Shown here one piece after another: positions 41,790 to 50,855 of a stretch of DNA of 64,000 nt. Under the pieces are notes generated by a model that was given only the letters and a program-made list of their open reading frames with translations, made no database searches and was not told the origin of the DNA. The position numbers were made by a program, and so were the translations under genes. The DNA is taken from positions 310,001 through 374,000 of the forward strand of contig NZ_JAMGSI010000001.1 in NCBI RefSeq assembly GCF_023516715.1, read 5' to 3'. Numbering within the stretch: the stretch's first letter is position 1; the number at the start of each line of letters is the position of its first letter. Source of the stretch: Akkermansia massiliensis. Lineage in GTDB: Bacteria; Verrucomicrobiota; Verrucomicrobiia; Verrucomicrobiales; Akkermansiaceae.

Positions 41790-42902
41790 ATGTTCAAACG
41801 TCTTGTTCAACTGTTTCTTCTGCTCCTTCTGGCAGCAGTGGGCGTCCTGGTGTGGTTTGCGTGGTATGTGTCCACTCCGTTGCTCGTTCCCGTGGGGGGG
41901 GATGAACCCTCCGCTTCTCCCGTTGCGGATTCCCTGGTGATGGAGCCGGTGGAAGCCGTCTCCGCCGACGGTACCGCCATTGAAGGCTATCTGGTGCGTC
42001 CGGGGCGTCCGGAGGCCTTGTCCCCGCGCCAGAGCCGCGTGCGGGATACCTTGAAACTGCGCGGAAGAATGCCGCATCTGGAGGCGAAGCCGGAGCTGGT
42101 GGTGATAGCCACCTCCTGGGACCAGGGGGTGAAAGGCTCCCTGCCGCTGGCGGAAGGACTGACCGGAGCCGGTTACACGTGCCTGGTATGGAATCCGCGC
42201 GGGAAAAACGACGCCCGGAAATTCTGCACGTACGGATTGAAGGAATATGCGGACGTAACGGCTCTGCTGGACGCCGTATCCCGGAAACAGGGGGGATTGC
42301 CGCCCGTGGCCGCCGTAGGGCAGGGGTTTGGGGCAGCGGTGCTGCTGAAAGCCGCGTCTGAAGATCCCCGCATCCGCTGCATGGTCAGCATGGACTGCTT
42401 TCCTTCCCTGAAAACCGTGGCCGTCCGGGAAATGGAGCAGGACTGGGGCAAGCCCCTGTGTTATGCCGCGTACTGGCTGCTGGATGCCGGCGTTGACTGG
42501 CGTGCGGATTTCAGTACGTTTGACGTGGCTCCCGTAGACGATGCCCTGAAACTGGATTATCCCGTCATGGTGGTCTGCACGAACCAGTACTTCTTCTCCA
42601 CCCTGGAGGATTGCCTGAGCATTTACGACTCCCTGAGAAACGAGAAAAAACAACTTTATGAATCCATCCGGGAAGGCGAGCCCTACGGCACCCGGGAGCG
42701 GACCTTCCTCCATTCCATTGAAGGAAAAAAGGGGGAGAAATTTGAGAAAACCTACAAGGTCAACGTCTATGCCGGGGATGACGAGTTGCAGGCTGGCATT
42801 GCGGAATGGATTCATGAGAATACGCGCATGCCCATGCCCAGGGTGTTGTCCCATGAAACCTACAGTGCACCTGCTACGGGCACCGCTCCTTCCGGTTCAT
42901 GA
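41790..42902 (+). CDS. Alpha/beta-hydrolase-like membrane-anchored protein lacking the nucleophile Ser
   Basis: 370 residues with an N-terminal membrane helix (~5-27) and a soluble alpha/beta-hydrolase fold: ELVVIATSWDQGVKGS as the first core strand, GYTCLVWNPRGKNDARKF, and VAAVGQGFGAAVLLKAAS as the nucleophile elbow. The elbow reads Gly177-Gln-Gly179-Phe-Gly181, with Gly in place of the Ser/Cys/Asp nucleophile. Later segments (YPVMVVCTNQYFFS) match the acid-residue strand. It is therefore probably not a classical esterase. Stop and next start overlap by 4 bases (ATGA), implying coupling to the OmpA gene. Confidence 0.75.
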   Translation: MFKRLVQLFLLLLLAAVGVLVWFAWYVSTPLLVPVGGDEPSASPVADSLVMEPVEAVSADGTAIEGYLVRPGRPEALSPRQSRVRDTLKLRGRMPHLEAKPELVVIATSWDQGVKGSLPLAEGLTGAGYTCLVWNPRGKNDARKFCTYGLKEYADVTALLDAVSRKQGGLPPVAAVGQGFGAAVLLKAASEDPRIRCMVSMDCFPSLKTVAVREMEQDWGKPLCYAAYWLLDAGVDWRADFSTFDVAPVDDALKLDYPVMVVCTNQYFFSTLEDCLSIYDSLRNEKKQLYESIREGEPYGTRERTFLHSIEGKKGEKFEKTYKVNVYAGDDELQAGIAEWIHENTRMPMPRVLSHETYSAPATGTAPSGS

Positions 42903-44350
42903 ACCGTGCCTCTCCTTTTGCTGATGATCCCGTGAGTGCCAATCAGGAAAACACCCGTGAACTCCGCGAGAACCGCCGCAGGCGCAGCCGTTTCATCCTG
43001 CCTGCGCCGCGCCATCTTGCCGCCGTGGCGGTGGGGGCCCTTCTTGCCGCCGTGCTGGTGCACTACCTGGGCTTCATCGTTCTGAGCTGGTTTGACCTGG
43101 GCATTCATGTGCACAAGGCACCCGCGGTTCAGGAGGACCGGAAGCCGCTGCCTGAGAAAATCGTGCTGAAAGCGGACGACCGTCCCGCACCGGATGTGGC
43201 GGAAGTGGTTGAAAAACCGGATATCGAGCAGCTTGAGGAAGTGCCGCCGGAATTGCCGGACCTGGAGGACATGCTGCCGGAACAGGTGGTGATCGCTCCG
43301 GGGGAAACCAGCTTTTCCGCCGATCCGGTTACTCCGTCCCCGCCGGAATCCCTCGCCCCCAGAATGCCGCAGGTGGACATGAATGCCGTCGCGAAGGGAC
43401 TGCCTGAACCTTCTCCGCCCGAGATGCTGAAAACTTCCGCCAGCCCGGCGACTATCAAGACGGCGGAGCCGGACATGGTCAACCCGGACGAATGGTACAA
43501 CAACAAGCTCAAGGGGGCTGGCGGCCAGGATGATTCCCATCTGCCGGACGGCAGTAAATCACTTTCCCAGTTGATGGCCCAGTCCTCCCTGGGCAAGGAC
43601 AGCGGTTACAGCAGGCTGGGCGCGGACCTTCTGTTTGAATACAACAAGGCGGTGATGAAAAATTCCGCGCGCCTCAGCATGCTTCAGCTCGCCGGGCTGA
43701 TGATGAAAAACCCGGACACGATTTTCATTGTAGAGGGGCATACGGACAGCTTCGGTTCCGGAGAATATAATGCCGTGCTCTCCCTGATGCGGGCCAATGC
43801 CGTGCGCCAGTGGCTGAAGGACAACGGCATTGCCCTGACGCGCCCGAACGGGGAATGCAGGCTCTACATACGCGCCTGCGGGGCCTCCCGCCCGGTAGTC
43901 TCCACGAAGGGGGACCGGAATGCCCAGGCTGCCAACCGCAGGGTGGAAATCCACATGCGCAAGCCGGGAGAGGAAATTCCCGCCGGAAGCCTGCCCGTCA
44001 CGTATGCGGTGGATATGAATACCCCCATTGCCCGCCAGGTGCGGGCCGGCGTGGGCGCCGAGGCCAGAATCCCCGCTTCCGCAGGAGAAAGGAAAACGGC
44101 CCCTGCGGCGCGTCCGCCGTCTGCCGTCCCGGCAGCCCGTCCCGCTCCCGCTGCGCCGGGACGCCGGGAGAAGCCTGCGCCGCGGCAGGAAGTCATCCCT
44201 GAGGCGGAACCCGTTCCGGAAACCATTCCTTCCGCCGAACCCGTGGAAGAACACATTCCCTCGGCGGAGCCGGTGGAGGAGGATATTCCGCTGGCGGAAC
44301 CCGTCGTGCATGCGGAGAGGCGCGCCGCGGTGAAGGGAGGACTGGCCTGA
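42899..44350 (+). CDS. OmpA-domain envelope protein
   Basis: 483 residues. One membrane helix (~39-59) follows a basic cytoplasmic stretch. A Pro/Glu-rich linker runs to ~190. The OmpA/Pal peptidoglycan-binding domain (~225-360) contains IFIVEGHTDSFGSGEYN and RANAVRQWLKDNGI, with NRRVEIHM near its end. The C-terminal ~100 residues are Ala/Pro-rich, ending in repeats of the type IPSAEPVEE. It probably links inner membrane and peptidoglycan. Coupled (4-base overlap) to the gene before it and one base ahead of the HAD gene. Confidence 0.85.
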   Translation: MNRASPFADDPVSANQENTRELRENRRRRSRFILPAPRHLAAVAVGALLAAVLVHYLGFIVLSWFDLGIHVHKAPAVQEDRKPLPEKIVLKADDRPAPDVAEVVEKPDIEQLEEVPPELPDLEDMLPEQVVIAPGETSFSADPVTPSPPESLAPRMPQVDMNAVAKGLPEPSPPEMLKTSASPATIKTAEPDMVNPDEWYNNKLKGAGGQDDSHLPDGSKSLSQLMAQSSLGKDSGYSRLGADLLFEYNKAVMKNSARLSMLQLAGLMMKNPDTIFIVEGHTDSFGSGEYNAVLSLMRANAVRQWLKDNGIALTRPNGECRLYIRACGASRPVVSTKGDRNAQAANRRVEIHMRKPGEEIPAGSLPVTYAVDMNTPIARQVRAGVGAEARIPASAGERKTAPAARPPSAVPAARPAPAAPGRREKPAPRQEVIPEAEPVPETIPSAEPVEEHIPSAEPVEEDIPLAEPVVHAERRAAVKGGLA

Positions 44351-44351
44351 A

Positions 44352-45227
44352 ATGGAACTGATGCGTTTTCTGCCGGTCCGTGCCTTGCCCAGGCCCGGAC
44401 TGCCCCGGTATCTCTTCTCCTTTGACTTTGACGATACCCTGTTCACGTTGGGGGGCCCTGCGGAGGAAAGACGCGTTTTTTTCAGAACCATGCGTGGACT
44501 CCGGGCGCGGTACGGCGTGCTCTGGGGCATCAATACGGGGAGGGACCCCGTTTACCTGCGGGAAGGGTTGATGGACATGTTCCAGGGTAATCCGGAAGCG
44601 TTTGCCCCGGATTTTACGGTCACGATGGAACGGAACGTTCATCTGGCGGATGCGGAAGGGCGTCTGATGCCCGGCGTTCCGTGGAACGATGCCTGCTCCG
44701 TGGCCCATGACGACCTGTTCACCCGTCACGGCGGAATGCTGGAATCATTGATGGACCATCTGGAACACCGGTTCTCCGGGCTGGAACTCCGCAGGCAGGC
44801 CAATGACGCTTTTTCCCTGGTGGTGAACGATGCCTGCGGGCTGGATGACGTCTCCTGCGTCATTCAGGACACGGTTGGACCGTATGATGAAATCGTCACG
44901 CAGAGGGCGGGGCCTTACCTGCGTTTCAGCCACCGCGACTACAACAAGGGGACTTCCCTGGCTTTTGTAGCCTCACGGTTCGGTGTGCTTCCCGTCCATG
45001 CGGCCATCTTCGGAGACGGGCACAACGACCTGGACGCCATGCGCCATTTGCCGGAAGCGTTCCGGTGCTGTCCCTCCAATGCGGCGGAGGAAGTGAAAGC
45101 CATGGTAGCCTGCGGCCATGGATACATCAGCCCGGAACCGCGCACCCGCGGCGTGCTGGACGGCCTGATGCATGGCGCGTTCCCCCATTTCGGGATGAAG
45201 GCGGAGGTTCCGGAAGCGGACGCTTGA
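44352..45227 (+). CDS. HAD-superfamily hydrolase (IIB/Cof-like)
   Basis: 291 residues. Motif I is FSFDFDDTLFTLGG (nucleophile DFDDT). The motif II Ser/Thr is Thr in GINTGRDP. Motif III Lys lies in YNKGTSLAFVASRFGV, and motif IV is IFGDGHNDLDAM (GDxxND). The cap between motifs II and III places it in the IIB group with Cof-type and sucrose-phosphatase-like enzymes. The substrate is unknown. Next to the OmpA-domain gene, one base after its stop. Confidence 0.87.
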   Translation: MELMRFLPVRALPRPGLPRYLFSFDFDDTLFTLGGPAEERRVFFRTMRGLRARYGVLWGINTGRDPVYLREGLMDMFQGNPEAFAPDFTVTMERNVHLADAEGRLMPGVPWNDACSVAHDDLFTRHGGMLESLMDHLEHRFSGLELRRQANDAFSLVVNDACGLDDVSCVIQDTVGPYDEIVTQRAGPYLRFSHRDYNKGTSLAFVASRFGVLPVHAAIFGDGHNDLDAMRHLPEAFRCCPSNAAEEVKAMVACGHGYISPEPRTRGVLDGLMHGAFPHFGMKAEVPEADA

Positions 45228-45311
45228 AAAACGGGGGACGCCGGATGCGGGGAAAATCGGTTTCCGGAATGTTCTTTCCATGAAAGCTCCCGCGGAAAAG
45301 GAAGAATCGTA

Positions 45312-45340
45312 TTGACAAGAAATGTCTGCGATGCAGAAAT
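45312..45340 (+). promoter_or_regulatory. Possible promoter of the M60 peptidase gene
   Basis: A perfect TTGACA (45312-45317) lies 53 bases before the start codon. The best -10 at 17-base spacing is poor (AGAAAT), so this may need an activator or be chance. Confidence 0.35.
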
Positions 45341-45369
45341 AATGACGATTTATTCCGAATTCCGATCAC

Positions 45370-47316
45370 ATGAATATTCCTTCTTTTACCCGAAGCGTCT
45401 CCAGAGGTTCCGCCGTAGGCTGGTTTTTAGTGCTTCTGCTGGTTTGCGGAGCGGGAGCCGGATATTATCTGTACCAGGATAACCTGGCAAAAAGGAAAGC
45501 TGCCCAGGAATTGACTACCGAGCGTAAAATGAAGGAAAAGAAGGCCAGGGAAGCCGCTGAAAAACAGAGAATGCAGCGTGAGCGGGAAATCAGGGAGAAG
45601 AAGGAAAAGGAGAGGCAGGCAGAGCAGAAGGCGCGTGAGGAAGCCAGGGAAAAGAAGGAACGGCAGGCTGCGGAAGCGGCTCAAAAGCTCCGGGAGCAGG
45701 CTCAACGCGAAGAGAAGGAAAAGAAGAGGAGGGAGGAGCTGGAACGGCGCGAACGTGAGGAACAGGCCCGCAGGCAGGAGGAAAACATCCCTGTGGAAGA
45801 AGATGAGCCTGAACCGGAAGGGCGTTTTCCCCTGCCTGTGAAGAACCGGATGCCGGAGCTTTCCGTCTACTCAATCCCCTCCAGGGATGAAATTCAAACG
45901 GATAAGGACAAGCCGCTGGAAACATGGTCCTGGGGCAAGGCGGAAAAAATGGCGGGAATAGAGGAATTCCCTGCGGGAGCCGCCCCGTGGAAAAGAGGTG
46001 ATGATACCCGCCGCATGCAGGAGCTTCTGGAAAAATGCCGGGAATGGAAGGACGCCAAGCTTTCCACCCTGAAGGCGTGCCCGGCGGCGAAGGATTTTCC
46101 CGGCGTTCCGGAGGACGGGGCCCAGACGGTAAGAAGGACGGTGGAAATAGATTCCAACATCGGCGGCTGGCACAGTACGGGACTGTATGCTCCCCCCGGA
46201 GGGGAAATCTCCTTTTCCCTGTCCGGCGCGCCCAAGGACAGCACGGTCAGCGTGCGCATAGGGTGCCATACGGACAGCCTGCACAAGCTGGATGAATGGA
46301 AAAGGGTTCCGGAAATAACCATGCAGGTTCCGGCGGACCGGGGCCGCGTGAAAATGGTGAACCCGATGGGCGGCCTGGTTTACGTGAATGTGGGCCAGCG
46401 TTCCAAACGGGGAAAAGTATTCAAGGTTCAGATTTCCGGAGCCGTGCCGGCCCCTCTGTTCGTCATGGGGAAGACCACTCCGGAACAATGGGCCGAACAA
46501 CTGGAAAATACCAAGGCGCCGTGGGGGGAAATCTGTATGCCCCGCCTCATTGTCACGATGCCCGTGGAGCAGTTGAAGCGGTGTCCGGATGTTCAGAAAA
46601 CGGCTGAATTCCTGCAAAAAAACATGGCCCTCCAGGACTGGATCATGGGATGGGACACCAAGCCGGACCGCCTGCATCACCCGATGCGTTTTGTCGTGGA
46701 CAGGCAGATTTCCGCCGGGGCCGGGCATTCCGGTTATCCCGCCATGGCTACGAAGGACTGGACGGACTCCATTGCCAGCGGCTCCATCATCCATTCCGGA
46801 AGCTGGGGGCTGTGGCATGAACTGGGGCATAACCACCAGTCGCCTCCGTTTACGATGGAGGGCCAGACGGAAGTATCCGTCAACATCTTCTCCATGGTCT
46901 GCGAGGTAATGGGCACCGGGAAAAACTTTGAATCCTGCTGGGGCGGCGGCATGGGGCCGTACGGCATGAGCGCTGAGATGAAAAAGTACTTCTCCGGCGA
47001 CCAGACCTACAATGAAGCGCCCAACAAGGTGCAGCTCTTCTTCTGGGTGGAGCTGATGTACTATCTGGGATTTGACGCTTTCCGGCAGGTGGCCCTTCAA
47101 TTCCATGACAAGCCGTACGACAACGGCAAGCTGAGTGATGAAAAGAAATGGGAATGGGTCATGAACGCCTTCTCCAAGGTCACGGGAAAAAACATGGGGC
47201 CTTTCTTTAAAATCTGGCGCATGCCGGTTTCCGAACGCGCCGCGGACAGGATGAAAGACCTTCCCGTCTGGCTGCCTTCCAAGGACTACCCGGCCTGCTA
47301 TACCGCGGAGGAATAA
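45370..47316 (+). CDS. Membrane-anchored M60 (mucin O-glycopeptidase type) metallopeptidase
   Basis: 648 residues: an N-terminal membrane helix (~15-36), a Lys/Glu/Arg-rich stalk (~40-140, likely one long charged helix), a carbohydrate-binding-like beta domain (~245-360, GWHSTGLYAPPGGEISFSL), and the M60 peptidase domain. The zinc motif is His483-Glu484-Leu-Gly-His487 (LWHELGHNHQ), with Glu501 in QTEVSVNIF as the third ligand. M60-like enzymes of gut bacteria cleave O-glycosylated mucins, and Akkermansia has several. The membrane stalk would display the enzyme on the cell surface. No partner gene is obvious; MFS gene downstream. Confidence 0.9.
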   Translation: MNIPSFTRSVSRGSAVGWFLVLLLVCGAGAGYYLYQDNLAKRKAAQELTTERKMKEKKAREAAEKQRMQREREIREKKEKERQAEQKAREEAREKKERQAAEAAQKLREQAQREEKEKKRREELERREREEQARRQEENIPVEEDEPEPEGRFPLPVKNRMPELSVYSIPSRDEIQTDKDKPLETWSWGKAEKMAGIEEFPAGAAPWKRGDDTRRMQELLEKCREWKDAKLSTLKACPAAKDFPGVPEDGAQTVRRTVEIDSNIGGWHSTGLYAPPGGEISFSLSGAPKDSTVSVRIGCHTDSLHKLDEWKRVPEITMQVPADRGRVKMVNPMGGLVYVNVGQRSKRGKVFKVQISGAVPAPLFVMGKTTPEQWAEQLENTKAPWGEICMPRLIVTMPVEQLKRCPDVQKTAEFLQKNMALQDWIMGWDTKPDRLHHPMRFVVDRQISAGAGHSGYPAMATKDWTDSIASGSIIHSGSWGLWHELGHNHQSPPFTMEGQTEVSVNIFSMVCEVMGTGKNFESCWGGGMGPYGMSAEMKKYFSGDQTYNEAPNKVQLFFWVELMYYLGFDAFRQVALQFHDKPYDNGKLSDEKKWEWVMNAFSKVTGKNMGPFFKIWRMPVSERAADRMKDLPVWLPSKDYPACYTAEE

Positions 47317-47387
47317 AAAGGTTCCGGGATTATGAGGGCTTCCGTTGCCGCACTCGCGTCTGGACGGTTCCGGCGGCGGGGGCTAGG

Positions 47388-48650
47388 ATGGCGGAGCTGA
47401 TGAAATGGCTGAATGACTGGCTGGGCTTTTTCAAGCCCCTTCAGGTGAGGAACCTGCAAATCTTCTGGTCCGGGCAGGCCGCCGCCCTGATCGGGATGTG
47501 GCTGCAGGTGACGGCCATGGGCATTCTTGTGTACGACATTTCCGGCGGCTCCGCCACGGCGGTGGGCTTCCTGGCCGCCCTGAACGCGCTCCCTTTCTTT
47601 CTGGGCGGCATGCTGCTGGCCGGGCTGGGAGACCGTTTTGACAGGAGAAAACTGCTCATAGCCGTGCAATGCGTCCAATGGCTGGTGGCCGTAGCCCTGT
47701 TTCTGCTGACGATGCTGGACATGCTCCAGCTATGGCACTTGTATGCCGCCGGGCTGGTCATGGGCGTCAACCAGACGGTGGGCTTTCCCACGCAGCAGGC
47801 TTTTGTGGGCGATCTGATCCCGCGCAGGCAGTTGCAGGAGGCCGTGGGCATGTACTCCCTGGTATTCAACACGTGCCGCGCCGTAGGTCCGGCGCTGGCC
47901 GGCTACATCATTGCGGAATGGGGGGCCGGAACCGCCTTTGGCGGCAATGTCGTGGCAAGCCTGCCGTTGGTAGGCTGCCTGGTAGCTCTGAAAGGACGCG
48001 TTGCGGATACCTCCGCCCCTAAAAAGCAGCGCGGGGCCGGAAGAAAGGCCTCCGGGCTCAAGGCGGTGCTTTCTACGCGCAGCCTGCTCTTCATCATGAT
48101 CAGCGCGCTCATTCAGAACATCTGCGGGCAATCCCTTTACCAGATTGTTCCGGCATTGATGCACGGGAACCCAAGGAATACCGGCCTCATTCTGGGAGCG
48201 GTCGGAGCCGGTGCCATGGTGAGCATCCTCTTTGTCCTGCCGTTTGCGCGCAAAAGCGACAGGGTGGGGGCCAAGCTCTCCTCGGGCACGCTGTGGATGG
48301 GGAGCGCATTATGCGTGGCCGGCATCATTCCCGTGGTGGAAATACAGGCCCTCTGCTTCTTCTTTGCCGGTCTGGCTACTTCTTCCCTCTTTGTCACCTC
48401 TTCATCCGCCGTGCAGCTTCTGGCGCCGCCGGAACGCAAATCTGCCATTCTGGGGCTGTTCAGCATCGTTACGATTGGAGTGCAGCCTTTGGCGGCCATG
48501 GGCTGGGGAGCCGTGGTGGATGTTTGGGGAGTCCAGGCGACGATCATCATGGCGGGAGGGCTGGAAGCCTTGTTCTCCATCTGGATGCTAAGCGTTCCGT
48601 TCTGGCGCAACTTCAAATTCTCTCCGGATGATTGTCCTGAGGCAACCTGA
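47388..48650 (+). CDS. MFS transporter (EntS/MFS_3-like)
   Basis: 420 residues with about twelve hydrophobic helices. The loop after helix 2-3 reads GLGDRFDRRKLLI, the MFS motif A (GxxxDRxGRR). FLAALNALPFFLGGMLLAG and the mid-protein IISALIQNICGQSLYQI are family-like. This MFS_3 group exports siderophores, macrolides or other small molecules; the substrate is unknown. 71 bases after the M60 gene. Confidence 0.85.
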   Translation: MAELMKWLNDWLGFFKPLQVRNLQIFWSGQAAALIGMWLQVTAMGILVYDISGGSATAVGFLAALNALPFFLGGMLLAGLGDRFDRRKLLIAVQCVQWLVAVALFLLTMLDMLQLWHLYAAGLVMGVNQTVGFPTQQAFVGDLIPRRQLQEAVGMYSLVFNTCRAVGPALAGYIIAEWGAGTAFGGNVVASLPLVGCLVALKGRVADTSAPKKQRGAGRKASGLKAVLSTRSLLFIMISALIQNICGQSLYQIVPALMHGNPRNTGLILGAVGAGAMVSILFVLPFARKSDRVGAKLSSGTLWMGSALCVAGIIPVVEIQALCFFFAGLATSSLFVTSSSAVQLLAPPERKSAILGLFSIVTIGVQPLAAMGWGAVVDVWGVQATIIMAGGLEALFSIWMLSVPFWRNFKFSPDDCPEAT

Positions 48651-49088
48651 CGGATCCTTGTCATTTGGCGGCATGGGAAAATTGCCGTCCCGTATTCCGC
48701 TGGCTTTTAAGAATTGGTCAGGAAGATGCGATTCGGGAAGTTCCTGGCGGCGGGAATTCCGGAATGCGGCTTGGAAGAGGCTGGAAAGGCAGTTCTTGAA
48801 CCTGTTTTACTGAAAAGAGAGCAGGCGTATTCCGGTCCTGCGGGAAAATTGAAAGCCGCTTCTGCCGTTTTTCTCCTGGCGGGAATCATCTGCGGCCTTG
48901 CAGGGAGAATGTGCCTCCCTGCCGGCAGGACTCTTCAGGGAAAAAGGAAAACTTGGCAGACCGTCCTTCCGGGAAATAGCCTTCCTGCTTGAATGATTCC
49001 TGTTTTTCAGGCGGACGGAATGTGGATTTTTCCCCAGCAAAAAAGGAGGAAGGAGGTAAATATCCGGAAAAGGGAAGAACCGGGTTTG
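48651..49088. other. Intergenic region, no supported gene
   Basis: About 440 bases between convergent MFS and SpoIIE-type genes. A 92-codon frame from 48714 has no recognised domain or start signal. An 8-bp hairpin (48900-48907 with 48915-48922) is present but lacks a T-run. Confidence 0.5.
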
Positions 49089-50726
49089 TTAATGCCCCGG
49101 CTTTGCCTCGTGTTCGGAATAGCTGATGCCCAGCATGCAGATATCGTCGGCCTGGTTGGTGCAGCCGGTGAATTTTGCTACGCAGGTAAGGGCCTGATGG
49201 ACAAAATCCTTGGTGCTCTTGGGGGATGAATTATTGAAATAATCGATCAGCCTCTCCACGCCCAGCTCTTCCCCTTCCGAATTGGCGGCTTCCGTCAGTC
49301 CGTCCGTATACATCAGGACGCGGGAACCTGCCAGGAGGGGGAACTGGGCGTTCTGGTACGTGGCGTCATCCAGCAGCCCCAGGGCAATGCCCCTGGGCAG
49401 CGGCATCTTGCGGGCAACTCCGTCCGGCCCCAGGATAATGGGATGCGGGTGCCCGGCCGTGGAGGCGGTCATGACGCCGGTTTCCAAATCCAGGTAAATA
49501 TAAACGGCGGAGGCGAACATCGTGGTATTCGCCCGTTGCAGAATTTTGGCAAGCTGGTGGTTGAGGGAAGACAAAAAGGCCGCCGGATTGTCCGCCAGAT
49601 GGGACAACTGCTCCATCAGGCCGCGGAGCATGGAAGCGATCAGGGCGGCGCGGATGCCGTGGCCCATCACGTCGCAGACGATGGCGCCTACGCCGGAATT
49701 GCCCACGGGAAAGGCATCGAACCAATCGCCCGCCACCCCCTCTGAAGGAGTGAAAATGTGGTGGAAATCCACATGGCGCGTCAGGCCGTGTTCCGTATGG
49801 GAGCGGGAGGGAATCTCATAGGGAAGCAGGGCGAACTGGATTTCCCGGGCCAAATCTATCTCCTTCTCCAGGGACTTGTTGCGCTCTTCCAGAATACGGG
49901 CTGTTTCCGTGGCCTTGATCTCCGTCTTCACCAGCTTGGTGACGTCGCTGGAAATGCCCACGATGCCCTTCAGGTCCCCGTTGCGGCCATACCAAGGAAA
50001 CTTGCTGATCTGGCTCCAGGAATCATCCTTGTGAAGCCATGTCTCATGATGGAGGCGGGCGCGGATGGGGCGTCCGGTAGCCATGATGTCCAGCTCCTCC
50101 TTGCGGGAAACATCGGACATCGTTTGATCGAAAAAGTAATCGTCCGTCCGTCCAGTCAGGTCAGCCGGCGTGGGCACGCCCAGCTTATTGGCCGTGGCGG
50201 TATTCGCCAGGACGAAGCGCGATTCCCGGTTCTTGAAATAAATGCTGTCCGGAATGTGCTCAATCAGGGTGTGGAACAGGTCCCTGTCTTCCGCGGCGCG
50301 CAGTTCCGCCGTCTTCCGCCGGGTGATGTTGACCCATACCCCTACCAGCATGACGGGGCGGCGCTGCTTGTCCCTGCGAGCGAGACCGTTGATGCGGACC
50401 CAGCTCCAGCTCTTGGAATTCAGCTTCTTCATGCGTATTTCAATGCGCATGGGCATGTGGGAATGGCCGTCCAGGTAACGGCGCACCTCCTGGGAAAAAA
50501 AGGCCTGGTCCTCCTCGTGGATGGTAAGCTCCGGCTGGGTGAAAATATTGGGGGCCTTCTCCTTGCGGCTGGCCCCCATCATGGTCAGGCAGCGGTCCGT
50601 GTAATGGATGACGCCCGTTTTGATATTCCAGATATAAAACCCTTCTTCCGCCGCCGCCAGGGCCATCTTGATCTTGTCCCAGGTAAAAACTCTCTGGGCG
50701 GAATGTCTGTTGCGTGAGGGCGGCAT
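49089..50726 (-). CDS. PAS-PAS-SpoIIE/RsbU-type PP2C phosphatase
   Basis: 545 residues. Residues ~20-140 form a PAS fold (GFYIWNIKTGVIHYTDRC) with a PAC-like end (VGVWVNITRRKTAEL). A second PAS is at ~150-275 (IEHIPDSIYFKNRESRFVLA, then GIVGISSDVTKL). A coiled coil with KEIDLAREIQFALLP leads to the PP2C domain (~310-535), with metal Asp residues in GVAGDWFDAF, IVCDVMGHGIRAAL and LMYTDGLTEAAN. Such phosphatases usually act on an anti-anti-sigma factor. It lies 130 bases after the ECF-like sigma gene on the same strand. Confidence 0.9.
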   Translation of the reverse strand: MPPSRNRHSAQRVFTWDKIKMALAAAEEGFYIWNIKTGVIHYTDRCLTMMGASRKEKAPNIFTQPELTIHEEDQAFFSQEVRRYLDGHSHMPMRIEIRMKKLNSKSWSWVRINGLARRDKQRRPVMLVGVWVNITRRKTAELRAAEDRDLFHTLIEHIPDSIYFKNRESRFVLANTATANKLGVPTPADLTGRTDDYFFDQTMSDVSRKEELDIMATGRPIRARLHHETWLHKDDSWSQISKFPWYGRNGDLKGIVGISSDVTKLVKTEIKATETARILEERNKSLEKEIDLAREIQFALLPYEIPSRSHTEHGLTRHVDFHHIFTPSEGVAGDWFDAFPVGNSGVGAIVCDVMGHGIRAALIASMLRGLMEQLSHLADNPAAFLSSLNHQLAKILQRANTTMFASAVYIYLDLETGVMTASTAGHPHPIILGPDGVARKMPLPRGIALGLLDDATYQNAQFPLLAGSRVLMYTDGLTEAANSEGEELGVERLIDYFNNSSPKSTKDFVHQALTCVAKFTGCTNQADDICMLGISYSEHEAKPGH

Positions 50727-50855
50727 TGCAGTTGCCGTTATCTAACGACAAAACATCTGCCTTGGCAAGAGGCAAAATAAAGGAATCATTCCTGAAAAGC
50801 GGAACGGCAGGAGAAAAGCGGGAAACGGGCCCGGTTGCACCGGGGCGGCATCCGC

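Noticed and set aside
48714-48992. A 92-codon plus-strand frame after the MFS gene
   Set aside because: No signal peptide, domain or Shine-Dalgarno sequence; left as intergenic.
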